A stretch of DNA of 64,000 bases from an uncultured Acidimicrobiales bacterium (GTDB lineage Bacteria > Actinomycetota > Acidimicrobiia > Acidimicrobiales > SZUA-35). Shown here piece by piece: positions 25,536 through 34,553 of this stretch. Within the stretch, counting starts at the first letter, position 1; the number at the start of each line of letters is the position of its first letter. Location of the stretch: the NCBI GenBank assembly GCA_937922785.1, contig CALAJQ010000026.1:1-64000 (forward strand), in the 5' to 3' direction. Both the position numbers and the translations under genes were made by a program. The notes under the pieces are model-generated. The model ran no database searches. It had not been told where the DNA came from and saw nothing but the letters and a program-made list of their open reading frames with translations.

Positions 25536-27864
25536 CGGTGCAATCCCAGGGCAGGTCGAACGTCTTGGACAACAGATTTAGAGTCTGTTCTCCAGAGGCT
25601 GGCCTAGCAAAGTAGAAGCCTTGAATCTGATCGACACCTAGCTCGTTCAGAACTGATGCCTGGTCCGGGTCTTCGACACCTTCGGCCACAATTTCCATGT
25701 TGACACTTTTGGCTAATGCCACAATCGCGGTGACGATGTTGCGATCAACCTGATCGGTGGCCACGTCGTTAACAAACGCTCGATCGATCTTGAGGGTGTG
25801 GACCATGTCAAGGGTCTTCAGCTGAGACAACGAGGCGCGGCTAGTACCGAAGTCGTCGATGGCAAGTTTGACTCCCATCGAAACAAGGTCACGCAACATG
25901 TGAAGACGACCATCCAGCTTCTCGACGATGAGTTCCTCTGAAAGCTCTAGCTCAAGCTGCTTGGGATCAAGACCAGTTTCGGCCAGTACGCGGGTGACTG
26001 TGTCAATCAAGGTTGAGTCCAGCAGTTGACGTTCTGCAACGTTTACCGACATCACCAGCGGTCGACCTAAGGCAGCGCTCCACTGGGCCGCCTGACGGCA
26101 CGCCTCCCGGAGCACGTGTTCGCCCAGGTCCACAATCAACCCTGACTCTGATGCCACTGAAAGGAATTGGCCTGGGGGGATCATTCCACGTTCGGGGTGA
26201 GCCCAGCGCACCAGCGCTTCAACTCGCCCTACGGTGCCATCGAGCAGGTCAACGATTGGTTGATAGTGCACCACGAGCTGGCCCTTGCGAATTGCTCTGC
26301 GCAGCTCACGTTCTACTTCAAGTCTTGCTACAGCCTGGGCTCGCAGTTCGCTATCAAAAACGACGTAGTTGGCTCCACCAGTGTCTTTAGCCCGGTACAT
26401 GGCCGAATCAGCGTCACGGAGCAGGCTCTCTGAACTGCTGGCAAGAGCGCCAGTTGTGTGGGCGATGCCAACACTGGCAGACACGATCTGTGAGCTTGAA
26501 TCGCTCAAGATGACCGGCGCCTTTAGAGAATCCATTAGTCGTTCCGCCAGCCGCTCAAGGTCGCTAACTGCAGGCAAGCCAAGCGTTGCGATTACAAACT
26601 CGTCGCCACCGAATCGCCCTATCACATCATCAGGCCGCACAACCCTCCGAAGACGGTCAGCTACCGCTACAAGAACCTCATCGCCAGCGCTGTGGCCGAT
26701 GGAATCGTTGACAACCTTCAAACGGTCCAGGTCGCAAAAGAGCAGCCCAACCATCTGATGGGGCCGTCGCTGATCAACAAGTTCGTTAACCGCTTTGGTG
26801 ATTCCAGCACGATTGAGAAGTCCGGTTAGATCATCATGGCGTGCGTCATATTCGCTGCGCTGCAATCGCCCAAGGGTCATTGCGTGCTTGCGCACCGAGC
26901 GAGCGAATCCAGCGGCTGAAACGGTCAGTATGATTCCGGCCACCATCGCTAACCACGAGGTCCAGTGCGCCACCTGAGAGCCGTCGGAATATCCCTGGAT
27001 CGACCATTGAGCACCAGCAGCGCTGAAATCGCTGGGTTCGCCAAACGCGTCGGCTTCGTTAAAGCTCATGTTGCCGAGAGTTCGCCCATTGAATGACACG
27101 ACGGCTTGGCTCGATGGCTGGTTAAGACGTTCGACCATTCCGACCACGTCGACCCAGAGAATCAGAGCGCCGCGAACAACACTTTCACCATCTCTGGTTC
27201 GGGTTACTGGCGTAACCAGGATCACTCCGGTGCTCGGATCACCGAGTAGCTCTAGACCCGGAACCGCTGAGTAGGCCTGTGTTTGGCGCTCAGCCAAGGC
27301 CTGCACTCGGAGGTTTTCTAAGAACTCGCCGCTGCCACCAATGTTGGCCCCAATGAGATTCGTGCCGACGTCGCTGCCGACGACTCTGGTCAGGACCATG
27401 GCCGGATAGTCAGTGGACTCCGCTGCCGGGTTAAACATCAGCTCGAAAGCCTGATCGACTCGGCCCTCCTCACTTTCAGCCAACTCGGTAGCCTCGACCT
27501 CGCTTCTGACCAACTCGATGAAGGCAACCGGACCCAGGTGATCGGTTTGGAGACGTAATGCAGCTGGCGTTGGCGTCAATGTCTGAAGACTCTGAAACGA
27601 CGCGCGCTTATCCAGTTCGGTTGCAAGGTCGGCGATCGACTGCTCAAACCCAGTGCTCTGGCTGAGAAATTGTCGCTCCTGATCAACTCTGAACTGATCA
27701 GATTCGATCGAGCGAAGCCCCCACCACAGAAGAGCTGTCAAAACAAGACCGACAACACCGATTACCGCCACAACTGGAGCGTTTTTTAGCCACGCGTCAA
27801 CAACTCCACCGGGCTCTTCCTCGGTGAAAGCGTCGTTTGGGACCGCAATTGCAACATCGCTCAC
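25531..27864 (-). CDS. Membrane GGDEF-EAL cyclic-di-GMP protein
   Basis: 777 residues. A membrane helix (about 29-49), an extracytoplasmic CHASE-like sensor (about 50-300), a second helix (about 303-325), then GGDEF and EAL domains. The GGDEF motif is intact (RFGGDEF, about 425), with a proper inhibitory I-site RPDD five residues before it. The EAL domain keeps VEALVRW, IDDFGTS, KIDRAFV and AEGVED, so both synthesis and hydrolysis of c-di-GMP look possible. Start GTG at 27864. Monocistronic, convergent with DUF1844. Confidence 0.9.
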   Translation of the reverse strand: MSDVAIAVPNDAFTEEEPGGVVDAWLKNAPVVAVIGVVGLVLTALLWWGLRSIESDQFRVDQERQFLSQSTGFEQSIADLATELDKRASFQSLQTLTPTPAALRLQTDHLGPVAFIELVRSEVEATELAESEEGRVDQAFELMFNPAAESTDYPAMVLTRVVGSDVGTNLIGANIGGSGEFLENLRVQALAERQTQAYSAVPGLELLGDPSTGVILVTPVTRTRDGESVVRGALILWVDVVGMVERLNQPSSQAVVSFNGRTLGNMSFNEADAFGEPSDFSAAGAQWSIQGYSDGSQVAHWTSWLAMVAGIILTVSAAGFARSVRKHAMTLGRLQRSEYDARHDDLTGLLNRAGITKAVNELVDQRRPHQMVGLLFCDLDRLKVVNDSIGHSAGDEVLVAVADRLRRVVRPDDVIGRFGGDEFVIATLGLPAVSDLERLAERLMDSLKAPVILSDSSSQIVSASVGIAHTTGALASSSESLLRDADSAMYRAKDTGGANYVVFDSELRAQAVARLEVERELRRAIRKGQLVVHYQPIVDLLDGTVGRVEALVRWAHPERGMIPPGQFLSVASESGLIVDLGEHVLREACRQAAQWSAALGRPLVMSVNVAERQLLDSTLIDTVTRVLAETGLDPKQLELELSEELIVEKLDGRLHMLRDLVSMGVKLAIDDFGTSRASLSQLKTLDMVHTLKIDRAFVNDVATDQVDRNIVTAIVALAKSVNMEIVAEGVEDPDQASVLNELGVDQIQGFYFARPASGEQTLNLLSKTFDLPWDCTV

Positions 27865-27962
27865 TTAGACCTATCGGCCTAATAGCTCACGAAATAACCC
27901 GAAAATGCGCCAATTAGTAAGCTAGAACTGGATCCATGTACCGCTAAAAGAGTCGATCATGC

Positions 27963-27976
27963 GGGCCCGTAGGCCC
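27963..27976 (-). terminator. Stable hairpin after hisG
   Basis: Minus strand GGGCC-TACG-GGCCC is a 5-bp GC stem closed by a UACG tetraloop of the very stable UNCG class, about 10 bases past the hisG stop. No T-run follows. The rest of 27865-27985 shows nothing clear. Confidence 0.35.
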
Positions 27977-27985
27977 AAATCGGTG

Positions 27986-28864
27986 TTAGCGGATGATTTT
28001 GGACAGCGGAAGCTCGATTATGTCCGTTGCTCCTGCGTCCTTCAGATCAGGAATCAACCTGTTGATTCCTGACTTCTCAACAACGGTTTCAATGGCGTAC
28101 CCGGCCTGGCCGTGCAACTGGTTGACCGTGGGCGATTTCATGGACGGAAGCAAAGCAATAACGCTCTCGAGTTCGCTATCGGAGACAACGTTCAGCTTGA
28201 CTAACACCTTTGTGCGGGCCTCAAGCGAGCCTTGCAGCAGCGTCAGCAGCTGCTCCATAGCGTGGCGTTTGTCAGGATCGGCGTAGGCCTCAGCGTTAGC
28301 AACAAACTCGGTATAACTAGTGAGAATAGTGTCGACGATTCGCAAGCCGGCAGCCCGCAGGGCGTTACCGGTTTCTGTGATGTCAACCGCAACGTCGACA
28401 ATGTCGGGGACCTTTGCCTCGGTGGCTCCATAAGACAGGCGTATGTCGGCTTCGATCCCTTTGTCTGCAAAGAACTTTCGGGTCAGAACCGGGTACTCAG
28501 TTGAGACCCGAACTCCTTGGGGCAGTTCGGCAACCGATTGAACTGGGGAGTCCTCGGGAACAGCAACAACGATCTTGACGGGCTTCGCGGTTACTTTTGA
28601 GTACTTCAACTCCCCGAGGCTGACAACATCGCTGTCAGTCTCAGCAACCCAGTCTCGACCTGTTATGCCGAGATCGAACAGACCCTCTGCCACATAGACC
28701 GGAATCTCCTGAGGTCGGAGGATGCGCACACCGTTGACACGGGGGTCATCGATTGTGGCCTTGTATTGGACTGATGAGTTGCGGCGGACATTTAGATCAG
28801 CCGCCTCAAACAACGCCATCGTGGCTTTCTCTAGCGATCCCTTAGGCAGGACGAGTTCTAGCAT
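27986..28864 (-). CDS. hisG: ATP phosphoribosyltransferase (long form)
   Basis: 292 residues. First step of histidine synthesis. Periplasmic-binding-protein fold with LVLPKGSLEKAT at the start and the PRPP loop VVDVAVDITETGNALRAAGL region (about 155-175). The C-terminal ~75 residues form the ACT-like regulatory domain of the long, histidine-inhibited HisG class, so no HisZ is needed. Start ATG 28864, with TAGGCT 6 bases upstream. No hisE or other his gene is adjacent. Confidence 0.94.
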   Translation of the reverse strand: MLELVLPKGSLEKATMALFEAADLNVRRNSSVQYKATIDDPRVNGVRILRPQEIPVYVAEGLFDLGITGRDWVAETDSDVVSLGELKYSKVTAKPVKIVVAVPEDSPVQSVAELPQGVRVSTEYPVLTRKFFADKGIEADIRLSYGATEAKVPDIVDVAVDITETGNALRAAGLRIVDTILTSYTEFVANAEAYADPDKRHAMEQLLTLLQGSLEARTKVLVKLNVVSDSELESVIALLPSMKSPTVNQLHGQAGYAIETVVEKSGINRLIPDLKDAGATDIIELPLSKIIR

Positions 28865-28870
28865 CTGCTG

Positions 28871-28876
28871 AGCCTA
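28871..28876 (-). promoter_or_regulatory. -10 of hisG
   Basis: TAGGCT, 6 bases, ATG. Leaderless pattern. The -35 region is weak. Confidence 0.4.
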
Positions 28877-28928
28877 TTGGGCTAAAGCCAGATCATTGTC
28901 ACCCAAATCAAGAATGTGCTTGTCAGCC

Positions 28929-29411
28929 TTAGTGCGGACGGCCGCCAGCCATCAGGTCGATGGCGTGGGGCACCACATCAAGAACGGCGTCAAGGGTCTC
29001 GATGCAGCCCTTAGTAGAGCCTGGGGTGTTCAGGATCAATGCTGTCCCAATGGTCCCAGCCAGCGCTCGCGAAAGGCGACCAAGGCCCTTGGGGTTACAA
29101 AGCCGCATCGCTTCGGCTAACCCAGGGGCTTCGCGCTCTAGGACCTGCTTTGTGCCTTCAGGCGTTAGGTCTCGCGGGCCAAAGCCCGTGCCCCCTGTAG
29201 TGACGATCAAGCCGTTGAAACCCTTGGCAAGCGCTTCAAGCGTCTGAGCGACCGAATCAACACCGTCGGAAATCTGGCGTCTGTCGACTATCTCATAGCC
29301 CGCCTCGGTCAAGTGAGCCGCTAGAGCATCCCCCGACTTGTCTTCCCTAGTTCCGGCTATGACGCCGTCGGAAACGGTAATGATCTTTGCACTTAGCTGA
29401 GTGTCACCCAT
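28929..29411 (-). CDS. mog: MogA/MoaB molybdenum cofactor protein
   Basis: 160 residues. Adenylylates molybdopterin before molybdenum insertion. The MoCF-binding fold starts SAKIITVSDGVIAGTREDKSG, with the signature GLIVTTGGTGFGPRDLTPE (about 68-86) and LNTPGSTKGC near 128. The ATG at 29411 matches the family start; the GTG at 29432 adds seven residues. It lies 64 bp upstream of hisG on the same strand. No other Mo-cofactor genes are nearby. Confidence 0.88.
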   Translation of the reverse strand: MGDTQLSAKIITVSDGVIAGTREDKSGDALAAHLTEAGYEIVDRRQISDGVDSVAQTLEALAKGFNGLIVTTGGTGFGPRDLTPEGTKQVLEREAPGLAEAMRLCNPKGLGRLSRALAGTIGTALILNTPGSTKGCIETLDAVLDVVPHAIDLMAGGRPH

Positions 29412-29478
29412 AGACACAGTGTGCCAATGCACGTACTCTTCTGCATAGTTCCAATCTAAACAGTACTAACCGTGTCAC

Positions 29479-29521
29479 CTGGGATTCCGCTTTGCCGAAT
29501 CCCAGCTTGCCTAAGGAATCC
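29479..29521 (+). promoter_or_regulatory. serA leader hairpin with alternative pairing to the ribosome site
   Basis: CTGGGATTC (29479-29487) and GAATCCCAG (29497-29505) form a perfect 9-bp stem. The same 5' arm also contains GGATTCC (29482-29488), which is exactly complementary to GGAATCC (29515-29521) covering the serA Shine-Dalgarno AAGGA. The two pairings exclude each other, so the leader could switch between an open and a hidden ribosome site. No known riboswitch class is recognised. Confidence 0.45.
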
Positions 29522-29523
29522 AA

Positions 29524-30735
29524 ATGCATATTTTGTTTGCTGACAACATCGATGAAGGCCTGCTGGGCGCACTGAAGGAGGCCGGGCACACCCTCACCGT
29601 CGATGCTTCGATCACAGCCGACGACCTGCCCGACCGCATCTCGGGAGCCGACGTTGTGGTTGTGCGCTCTACCAAGGTCAATGCAAGCTCAATTGCGGCC
29701 GCAGACAACCTTGGATTGATTGTGAGAGCGGGGGCTGGGACCGACAACATCGACAAGGTCGCAGCGTCGACTCGCGGAATCTATGTTTGCAACGTTCCGG
29801 GGCGCAACGCCATCGCGGTGGCTGAACTAACTATGGGCTTAATGCTCTCGATTGATCGCCACATTGCTGACCAGGTTGGAGATCTTCGCAACAATGCTTG
29901 GAACAAGAGCCGATACACAAAGGCCGAGGGCATCGCTGGCAAGACAATTGGCATTGTTGGCCTAGGTGAGATCGGCCTGGCCGTTGCTGAACGAGCGAAG
30001 TCTTTCGATATGACAGTCATCGCGGTTCGCAAGGAAGGCCGATCCGAGTCGGTGTTGAACAGGATTCGCAGCATCGGGATTCGGTTGGTCGAGAACCAGG
30101 AAGAGCTTCTTCGTACCTCTGACGTAGTCTCGATCCACGTACCCAAGAGTGATTCAACACTGGGCATGGTTGACGGCCAATTCCTGGGCCACATGCGCGA
30201 TGGCGCGGTCATCTTGAACACGAGCCGCGGCGAGGTAATTGACGAAGCAGCGCTGCTTGATGCGCTGGATAACCGGGGAATGAAGGCCGGGCTTGATGTG
30301 TATGCAAACGAGCCATCGGGCGGCAAAGGAGAGTTCGACTCGGTCCTTGCCAAGCATCGGTCAGTTGTGGGCACCCACCACGTGGGCGCATCAACCGATC
30401 AGTCCCAAGCTTCGGTTGCTCAAGGTACCGTCGAAGTGATCTCCGCCTACACCAAGGGCGAGGTGCGTAACTGCGTGAATATGAACGCCGAGCCGACCGG
30501 CCACGATTGCCTTGTTGTGCGCCACGCCGACAAGGTTGGCGTACTTGCTCAGATCTTCGCGATCCTGAGGGCCGAAGGCATAAACGTTCAGCAAATGGAG
30601 AATCAGGTGTTCGCCGGACCTGACGCCGCAGCAGTTGCAACGATTCAGGTCTCACAATGCCCGGACGATTCGACTCTGGCGAAACTGCTGGAAATTGAAG
30701 AAGTTATTGCTGCCTCAACAACCGGCGGTTCGTAG
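29524..30735 (+). CDS. serA: D-3-phosphoglycerate dehydrogenase
   Basis: 403 residues. Oxidises 3-phosphoglycerate, first step of serine synthesis. The NAD loop is GIVGLGEIGLAVAERA (about 143-158). The catalytic Arg/Glu/His set is seen in NTSRGEVIDEAAL, DVYANEP and GTHHVGAST. A C-terminal ACT domain (about 325-400) suggests serine feedback. ATG at 29524 with AAGGA 6 bases upstream. It overlaps the next gene by one base. Confidence 0.93.
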   Translation: MHILFADNIDEGLLGALKEAGHTLTVDASITADDLPDRISGADVVVVRSTKVNASSIAAADNLGLIVRAGAGTDNIDKVAASTRGIYVCNVPGRNAIAVAELTMGLMLSIDRHIADQVGDLRNNAWNKSRYTKAEGIAGKTIGIVGLGEIGLAVAERAKSFDMTVIAVRKEGRSESVLNRIRSIGIRLVENQEELLRTSDVVSIHVPKSDSTLGMVDGQFLGHMRDGAVILNTSRGEVIDEAALLDALDNRGMKAGLDVYANEPSGGKGEFDSVLAKHRSVVGTHHVGASTDQSQASVAQGTVEVISAYTKGEVRNCVNMNAEPTGHDCLVVRHADKVGVLAQIFAILRAEGINVQQMENQVFAGPDAAAVATIQVSQCPDDSTLAKLLEIEEVIAASTTGGS

Positions 30736-31916
30736 TGGTCGCATTCGTACCGCTCTCTTTGGCGTTGGTAAAACCTGAGTGGGCCGAACGTGTTGTTGCG
30801 CCAGCGCACGACTCTTTGAGCGACTCCCAACGAGCGACTTTTACCGCCACAAACCCAGACAGCTACCTGAACGTTACGAGGTCGCCCGAACCCGGAACTG
30901 ACGACACTGTCGAAGACATGGTGTTGGCAGGCAAAGCTGCACTTGATCGCTTGATCACTGAAGGCGCCTTCGGCTCGCTAAGTGAGTGCTTCTATGTGTA
31001 TGAGCTGGCTAACCAGATCGGGGTTCAGCGAGCGATAGTGGGCGGAGTCGACGTCGGCGCCTACCACCGCAAGCAGATCAAGACCCACGAGGAAGTCCAC
31101 CCTGATCGACTCGAACTTCTCACGCGACACTTCGAAGTTGTGGCCGCTCAGTCAAGCCCGATTGCACTCGGGCACCGTTACAGCACGGTTGTGGCTGACG
31201 CCATCGACCGCAGCTGCATAAGTGACCCAGTTCTGGATGTTGACAACTTTGGACTTCGGCAAAGGGTTTGGCCAATCTCGGCTGCCGACGCCGCCATCAT
31301 CACCGAAGATTTGGCCGACGAGCCTTTCTATGTGATCGACGGCCACCATCGAATTGGAACTGCAGCCCGATATATGAGCCGCAACGAAAACCCGGCTGGC
31401 CGGTGGACCCACACTGCGTTGTTTGCTTCTGACCAGCTGAACAACCTGGCCTACCACCGTGTTCTCAAGAACATGAGCAGCCAGCAATTCTGTGACGCCA
31501 TAGCAGGCTTCGATCAACGTCGTAGCGTTGACCTCCCGGCCCAACAAAGTGATGACGAGCTGCTCTTCCACACCGGACAGGAATGGGTACTGGTTAGCTT
31601 GCCAATTGTTCCCAGCGCAGCAGACCCGCTAGCCCATTTAGATCCAGTGGTTCTCCACCGACAGATCCTTGATCCGTTATTCGGATTCAAGGAATCGGAC
31701 AACAGAGTGATTTACCACCCGGGCGAAGAGCCTCTCACCGAGGTCGCCGCCTCCACCAGTGGCAGCGGAATTCTCTGTGCAATGCGACCAGTGTCAATCC
31801 CGGACTTACTCGCAGTTGCCGATGCTGGAATAAACATGCCTCCTAAAAGCACCTACTTCAGCCCGAAGGTACGGTCTGGTTTGTTCCTTCGACCAATGGT
31901 CGACGATCTTCTTTAG
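30735..31916 (+). CDS. DUF1015 family protein
   Basis: 393 residues. The family hallmarks are YHRKQIKTHEEVHPDR (about 113-128) and the DGHHRIGTA segment (about 206-214). Function unproven; the family often travels with serA and has been linked to kinase-like activity. Start GTG 30735 shares a G with the serA stop (TAGTG), which argues for one operon with coupled translation. Confidence 0.88.
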   Translation: MVAFVPLSLALVKPEWAERVVAPAHDSLSDSQRATFTATNPDSYLNVTRSPEPGTDDTVEDMVLAGKAALDRLITEGAFGSLSECFYVYELANQIGVQRAIVGGVDVGAYHRKQIKTHEEVHPDRLELLTRHFEVVAAQSSPIALGHRYSTVVADAIDRSCISDPVLDVDNFGLRQRVWPISAADAAIITEDLADEPFYVIDGHHRIGTAARYMSRNENPAGRWTHTALFASDQLNNLAYHRVLKNMSSQQFCDAIAGFDQRRSVDLPAQQSDDELLFHTGQEWVLVSLPIVPSAADPLAHLDPVVLHRQILDPLFGFKESDNRVIYHPGEEPLTEVAASTSGSGILCAMRPVSIPDLLAVADAGINMPPKSTYFSPKVRSGLFLRPMVDDLL

Positions 31917-31949
31917 CCCGGCGAAAACTAACCTCTGAGAGTCGAGCTC

Positions 31950-33107
31950 TTATGTTCGGCGCAAAATGGCGGTGAACATTCCGTCGGACTCATCGGGCAG
32001 CTTTAGCTCCTGGCTTTCAACTATCACTTTGCTCCCAAGCGACTCGAGTACACCCTGTGACTCGGCGTTTGTGAGAGTGCAGACGCTGTAGATCAACTTG
32101 CCCTCGGGCTTCAGGAGATCAAGCCCAGCTTCCACTAGCGCCACTTGAAGCGGAGCGAGACGACCGGGCGCGTTTGCATCAATTCGCCAGCGAGCGTCCG
32201 CTCGACGCCGCAAACTGCCAAGCCCACTACAGGGGGCATCCACCAGCACTCGATCAAACGACTCGGGCCTGAACGGTGGCTTCAATCCGTCTGCAACCAG
32301 CACTCCTACGTCATGACCTAGCCGTTGAGCGTTCGACGCTATTAGTCCAGCCCGCTTTGGGTTGAGATCTCCTGCGATAACGGTTGCGCCTGTTTGGGCG
32401 ATGCCTGTTGCCTTACCACCTGGGGCGGCGCAGAGATCGGCAACAAACATTCCTGGGCCAGCATCGACTGATGCCACCACCTCCGCTGATGCTGGGTCCT
32501 GGATGTAACCGTCGTCGCGCTCGGTAACGGTGGCTCGCTCGTTCATTGCCTCCAAGGCTTGGAGTGCCTGATCAGACCCAAGATCGTTTGTGAGCTCTTT
32601 CAAGATCCAGTTGGGATAGCTAAGCCTTGTTGCGTCATCTGGCCAGTTGATGTTGCCAACCGAGGCTCCAACTTTACGAAGCACGGCGTTAACCATTGAT
32701 CCGCCACGGCCCTTAACAGCTCCAACCGTTGCTGACACCGCAGCATGAGGAGGCGTGTCCATATAGGCCATCTGGTAGGCACCCAGCCTGAGCGCGTTCC
32801 TAACCTCGTTGTCTACCTTGCCCAGCACAAACCCGTCCACGATGTGGTCACAGGCTCGGCGCATTCGAGTAGTGCCGTAGACCAGTTCGGTCACCAGTCC
32901 TCGGTCACGATCAGACAGGTCCGACTCGGCCAACATTGGACCCAGCACCAAGTTGGCATAGGCACCGTCGGCGTCGATTCGCTTTAGTGCGCGCAAGGCA
33001 AGCCGTCGGGCCGGTATGCCCGAATTAGAACTGGCTTTTCGGTTGCCGGCTTTCCGGTTGCCGGCTTTCCGGTTGCCGGGGTTTTTGCTAGCGGCCATCT
33101 TGACCAC
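31950..33107 (-). CDS. rsmB: 16S rRNA m5C967 methyltransferase
   Basis: 385 residues. The N-terminal NusB-like RNA-binding domain (about 32-160) precedes the SAM domain with VADLCAAPGGKATGIAQ, the catalytic cysteine in DAPCSGLGSLRR and the second cysteine in YSVCTL. The first ~30 residues carry three GNRKA repeats. Start GTG 33107 (GAGG 6 bases upstream) or ATG 33098; both overlap the end of fmt. The gene converges on DUF1015 with 33 bp between. Confidence 0.93.
   Translation of the reverse strand: MVKMAASKNPGNRKAGNRKAGNRKASSNSGIPARRLALRALKRIDADGAYANLVLGPMLAESDLSDRDRGLVTELVYGTTRMRRACDHIVDGFVLGKVDNEVRNALRLGAYQMAYMDTPPHAAVSATVGAVKGRGGSMVNAVLRKVGASVGNINWPDDATRLSYPNWILKELTNDLGSDQALQALEAMNERATVTERDDGYIQDPASAEVVASVDAGPGMFVADLCAAPGGKATGIAQTGATVIAGDLNPKRAGLIASNAQRLGHDVGVLVADGLKPPFRPESFDRVLVDAPCSGLGSLRRRADARWRIDANAPGRLAPLQVALVEAGLDLLKPEGKLIYSVCTLTNAESQGVLESLGSKVIVESQELKLPDESDGMFTAILRRT
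33033..33077. repeat. Three 15-bp tandem repeats in rsmB
   Basis: Units 33033-33047, 33048-33062 and 33063-33077; the last two are identical and the first differs at one base. They encode basic GNRKA repeats in the N-terminal tail, in frame. Confidence 0.9.
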
Positions 33108-34014
33108 CGAGAACCTCGCCGGCCTTGGGTTGCATGCCGTTAAGCCACGCGTCAGCTGGCATCCGTTTCTTTGATTCCGGCTGGACTTCTAACAGCGTTA
33201 GCAACCCGTCGCCAGTGCCTACCACGGCGCCTGCACCAATCTCTCCTGCAGCCAGCAGCACATCGTCTTGTTCGAGCTTCTGAGCTTCGTCACCGGCTCC
33301 CAAACTCACGGCCCAAATGCCCAGCCGTTTGCCCCGAAAGCTTGACCATGCACGACCGAGACGAACTTGACGTTCGATCAGGCTGGCTGGCTGGTTGAAA
33401 TCGATGCGGAGCGTGTCAGCGGTTATCTTCGCCGCGTAAACAGGTTCGCCAACTTGAGGTTCGGGCTCGGGAAGTTCGGCCTCGAGTGTGTTGAGCAACA
33501 ACTCGGTGCCTCGTTCGACCAGTTCGCGCCGCAATGATTCAAGTGTGGCTTCGGGGCCAATTGGCAACTCGATCCGGGCAAAGACTGGGCCCGTATCCAA
33601 AGTCTCTTCAAGTCCCATGATGCAGACTCCGGTCGTCTTGTCACCGCTCAGAAGCGCACGCTCAACCGGTGCGGCACCCCGCCATCGGGGAAGTAGTGAG
33701 AAGTGCAAGTTCAACATCGGTATTGCCTGGAGAATTTCAGATGAGATCATACGGCCATAGGCCACAACAATCCCTAGCTCGGCTCCCGAAGCCAAAACGT
33801 CATCGGGGTCATGACTCACCTTTAGGCCCAGCTCTAAAGCAGCCGCCTTCACCGGTGACGGACTCACGTCTCCCCCGCGGCCTCGCTTCTTGTCCACCCT
33901 GGTCACAACTAAGGCAATTTCGTGGCCCGCTTCGTGAAGCGCTCGTAACGTTGGCACGGCCAGAGCCGGAGTGCCCAAGAACACCAGCCGCCTCTTGGTG
34001 TTCGCTGGGTTCAT
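33088..34014 (-). CDS. fmt: Methionyl-tRNA formyltransferase
   Basis: 308 residues. Formylates initiator Met-tRNA with 10-formyl-THF. N-terminal FLGTPALAVPTLRAL, the hallmark LNLHFSLLPRWRGAAPVERAL (about 100-120), and a C-terminal OB-like domain. It lies 7 bp after def, giving the usual def-fmt-rsmB unit. Confidence 0.95.
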   Translation of the reverse strand: MNPANTKRRLVFLGTPALAVPTLRALHEAGHEIALVVTRVDKKRGRGGDVSPSPVKAAALELGLKVSHDPDDVLASGAELGIVVAYGRMISSEILQAIPMLNLHFSLLPRWRGAAPVERALLSGDKTTGVCIMGLEETLDTGPVFARIELPIGPEATLESLRRELVERGTELLLNTLEAELPEPEPQVGEPVYAAKITADTLRIDFNQPASLIERQVRLGRAWSSFRGKRLGIWAVSLGAGDEAQKLEQDDVLLAAGEIGAGAVVGTGDGLLTLLEVQPESKKRMPADAWLNGMQPKAGEVLGGQDGR

Positions 34015-34021
34015 GACGGCG

Positions 34022-34525
34022 CTATAGGTTGACTGGGTCTATGAACGTTTCGCGCAGCGTACGCATAGCCGCTTTGCGCGTATCGCCTTCGAGGTGATCG
34101 ATCAGGAGCACGCCGTTCAAGTGGTCCATCTCATGTAGGAACAGCCGGGCCAGCAGTTCGTCAGCTTCGATATTGATTTCGTTTCCGTCAAGGTTGTAGC
34201 CCTGAATGTGAACTTCCTTGGGCCGAACAATTTCCCAGGACAATCCGGGCACGCTCAGGCAGCCTTCCTCAAACAGCCATTCGTCTCGGGTCTCGATAAC
34301 GGTGGGATTCACCATCACCTCTGGGCCTTCGCCAACGTCGTAAACAAAGAAGCGTTTACCCACTCCAACTTGGGGGGCAGCAAGCCCGAGACCAGGCTCT
34401 TCATACATTGTCTGGAGCATGTCGTCAGCGAGCTGAACAAGCTTTCCGTCAATATCAGTTACGGCTTCGGCCACTTTGCGCAGCACTGGGTCTCCGAAGA
34501 CACGGACGTCATAAGGGGAGGTCAT
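34022..34525 (-). CDS. def: Peptide deformylase
   Basis: 167 residues. Removes N-formyl from nascent proteins. All three motifs are present: GLGLAAPQVG (about 46-55), EGCLSVPG (metal cysteine, about 88-95) and HEMDH (about 131-135). ATG at 34525. Divergent from the methyltransferase at 34554. Confidence 0.96.
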   Translation of the reverse strand: MTSPYDVRVFGDPVLRKVAEAVTDIDGKLVQLADDMLQTMYEEPGLGLAAPQVGVGKRFFVYDVGEGPEVMVNPTVIETRDEWLFEEGCLSVPGLSWEIVRPKEVHIQGYNLDGNEINIEADELLARLFLHEMDHLNGVLLIDHLEGDTRKAAMRTLRETFIDPVNL

Positions 34526-34530
34526 AGCGC

Positions 34531-34545
34531 TACCCAGGGTACCGT
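34531..34545. promoter_or_regulatory. Divergent promoter region between def and a methyltransferase
   Basis: The 28-bp spacer contains the palindrome TACCC-A-GGGTA (34531-34541). TACCGT (34540-34545) lies 8 bases before the plus-strand ATG, and TACCCT on the minus strand lies 10 bases before the def ATG. It is similar in design to the tyrS divergent spacer. Confidence 0.35.
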
Positions 34546-34553
34546 CTATATTT

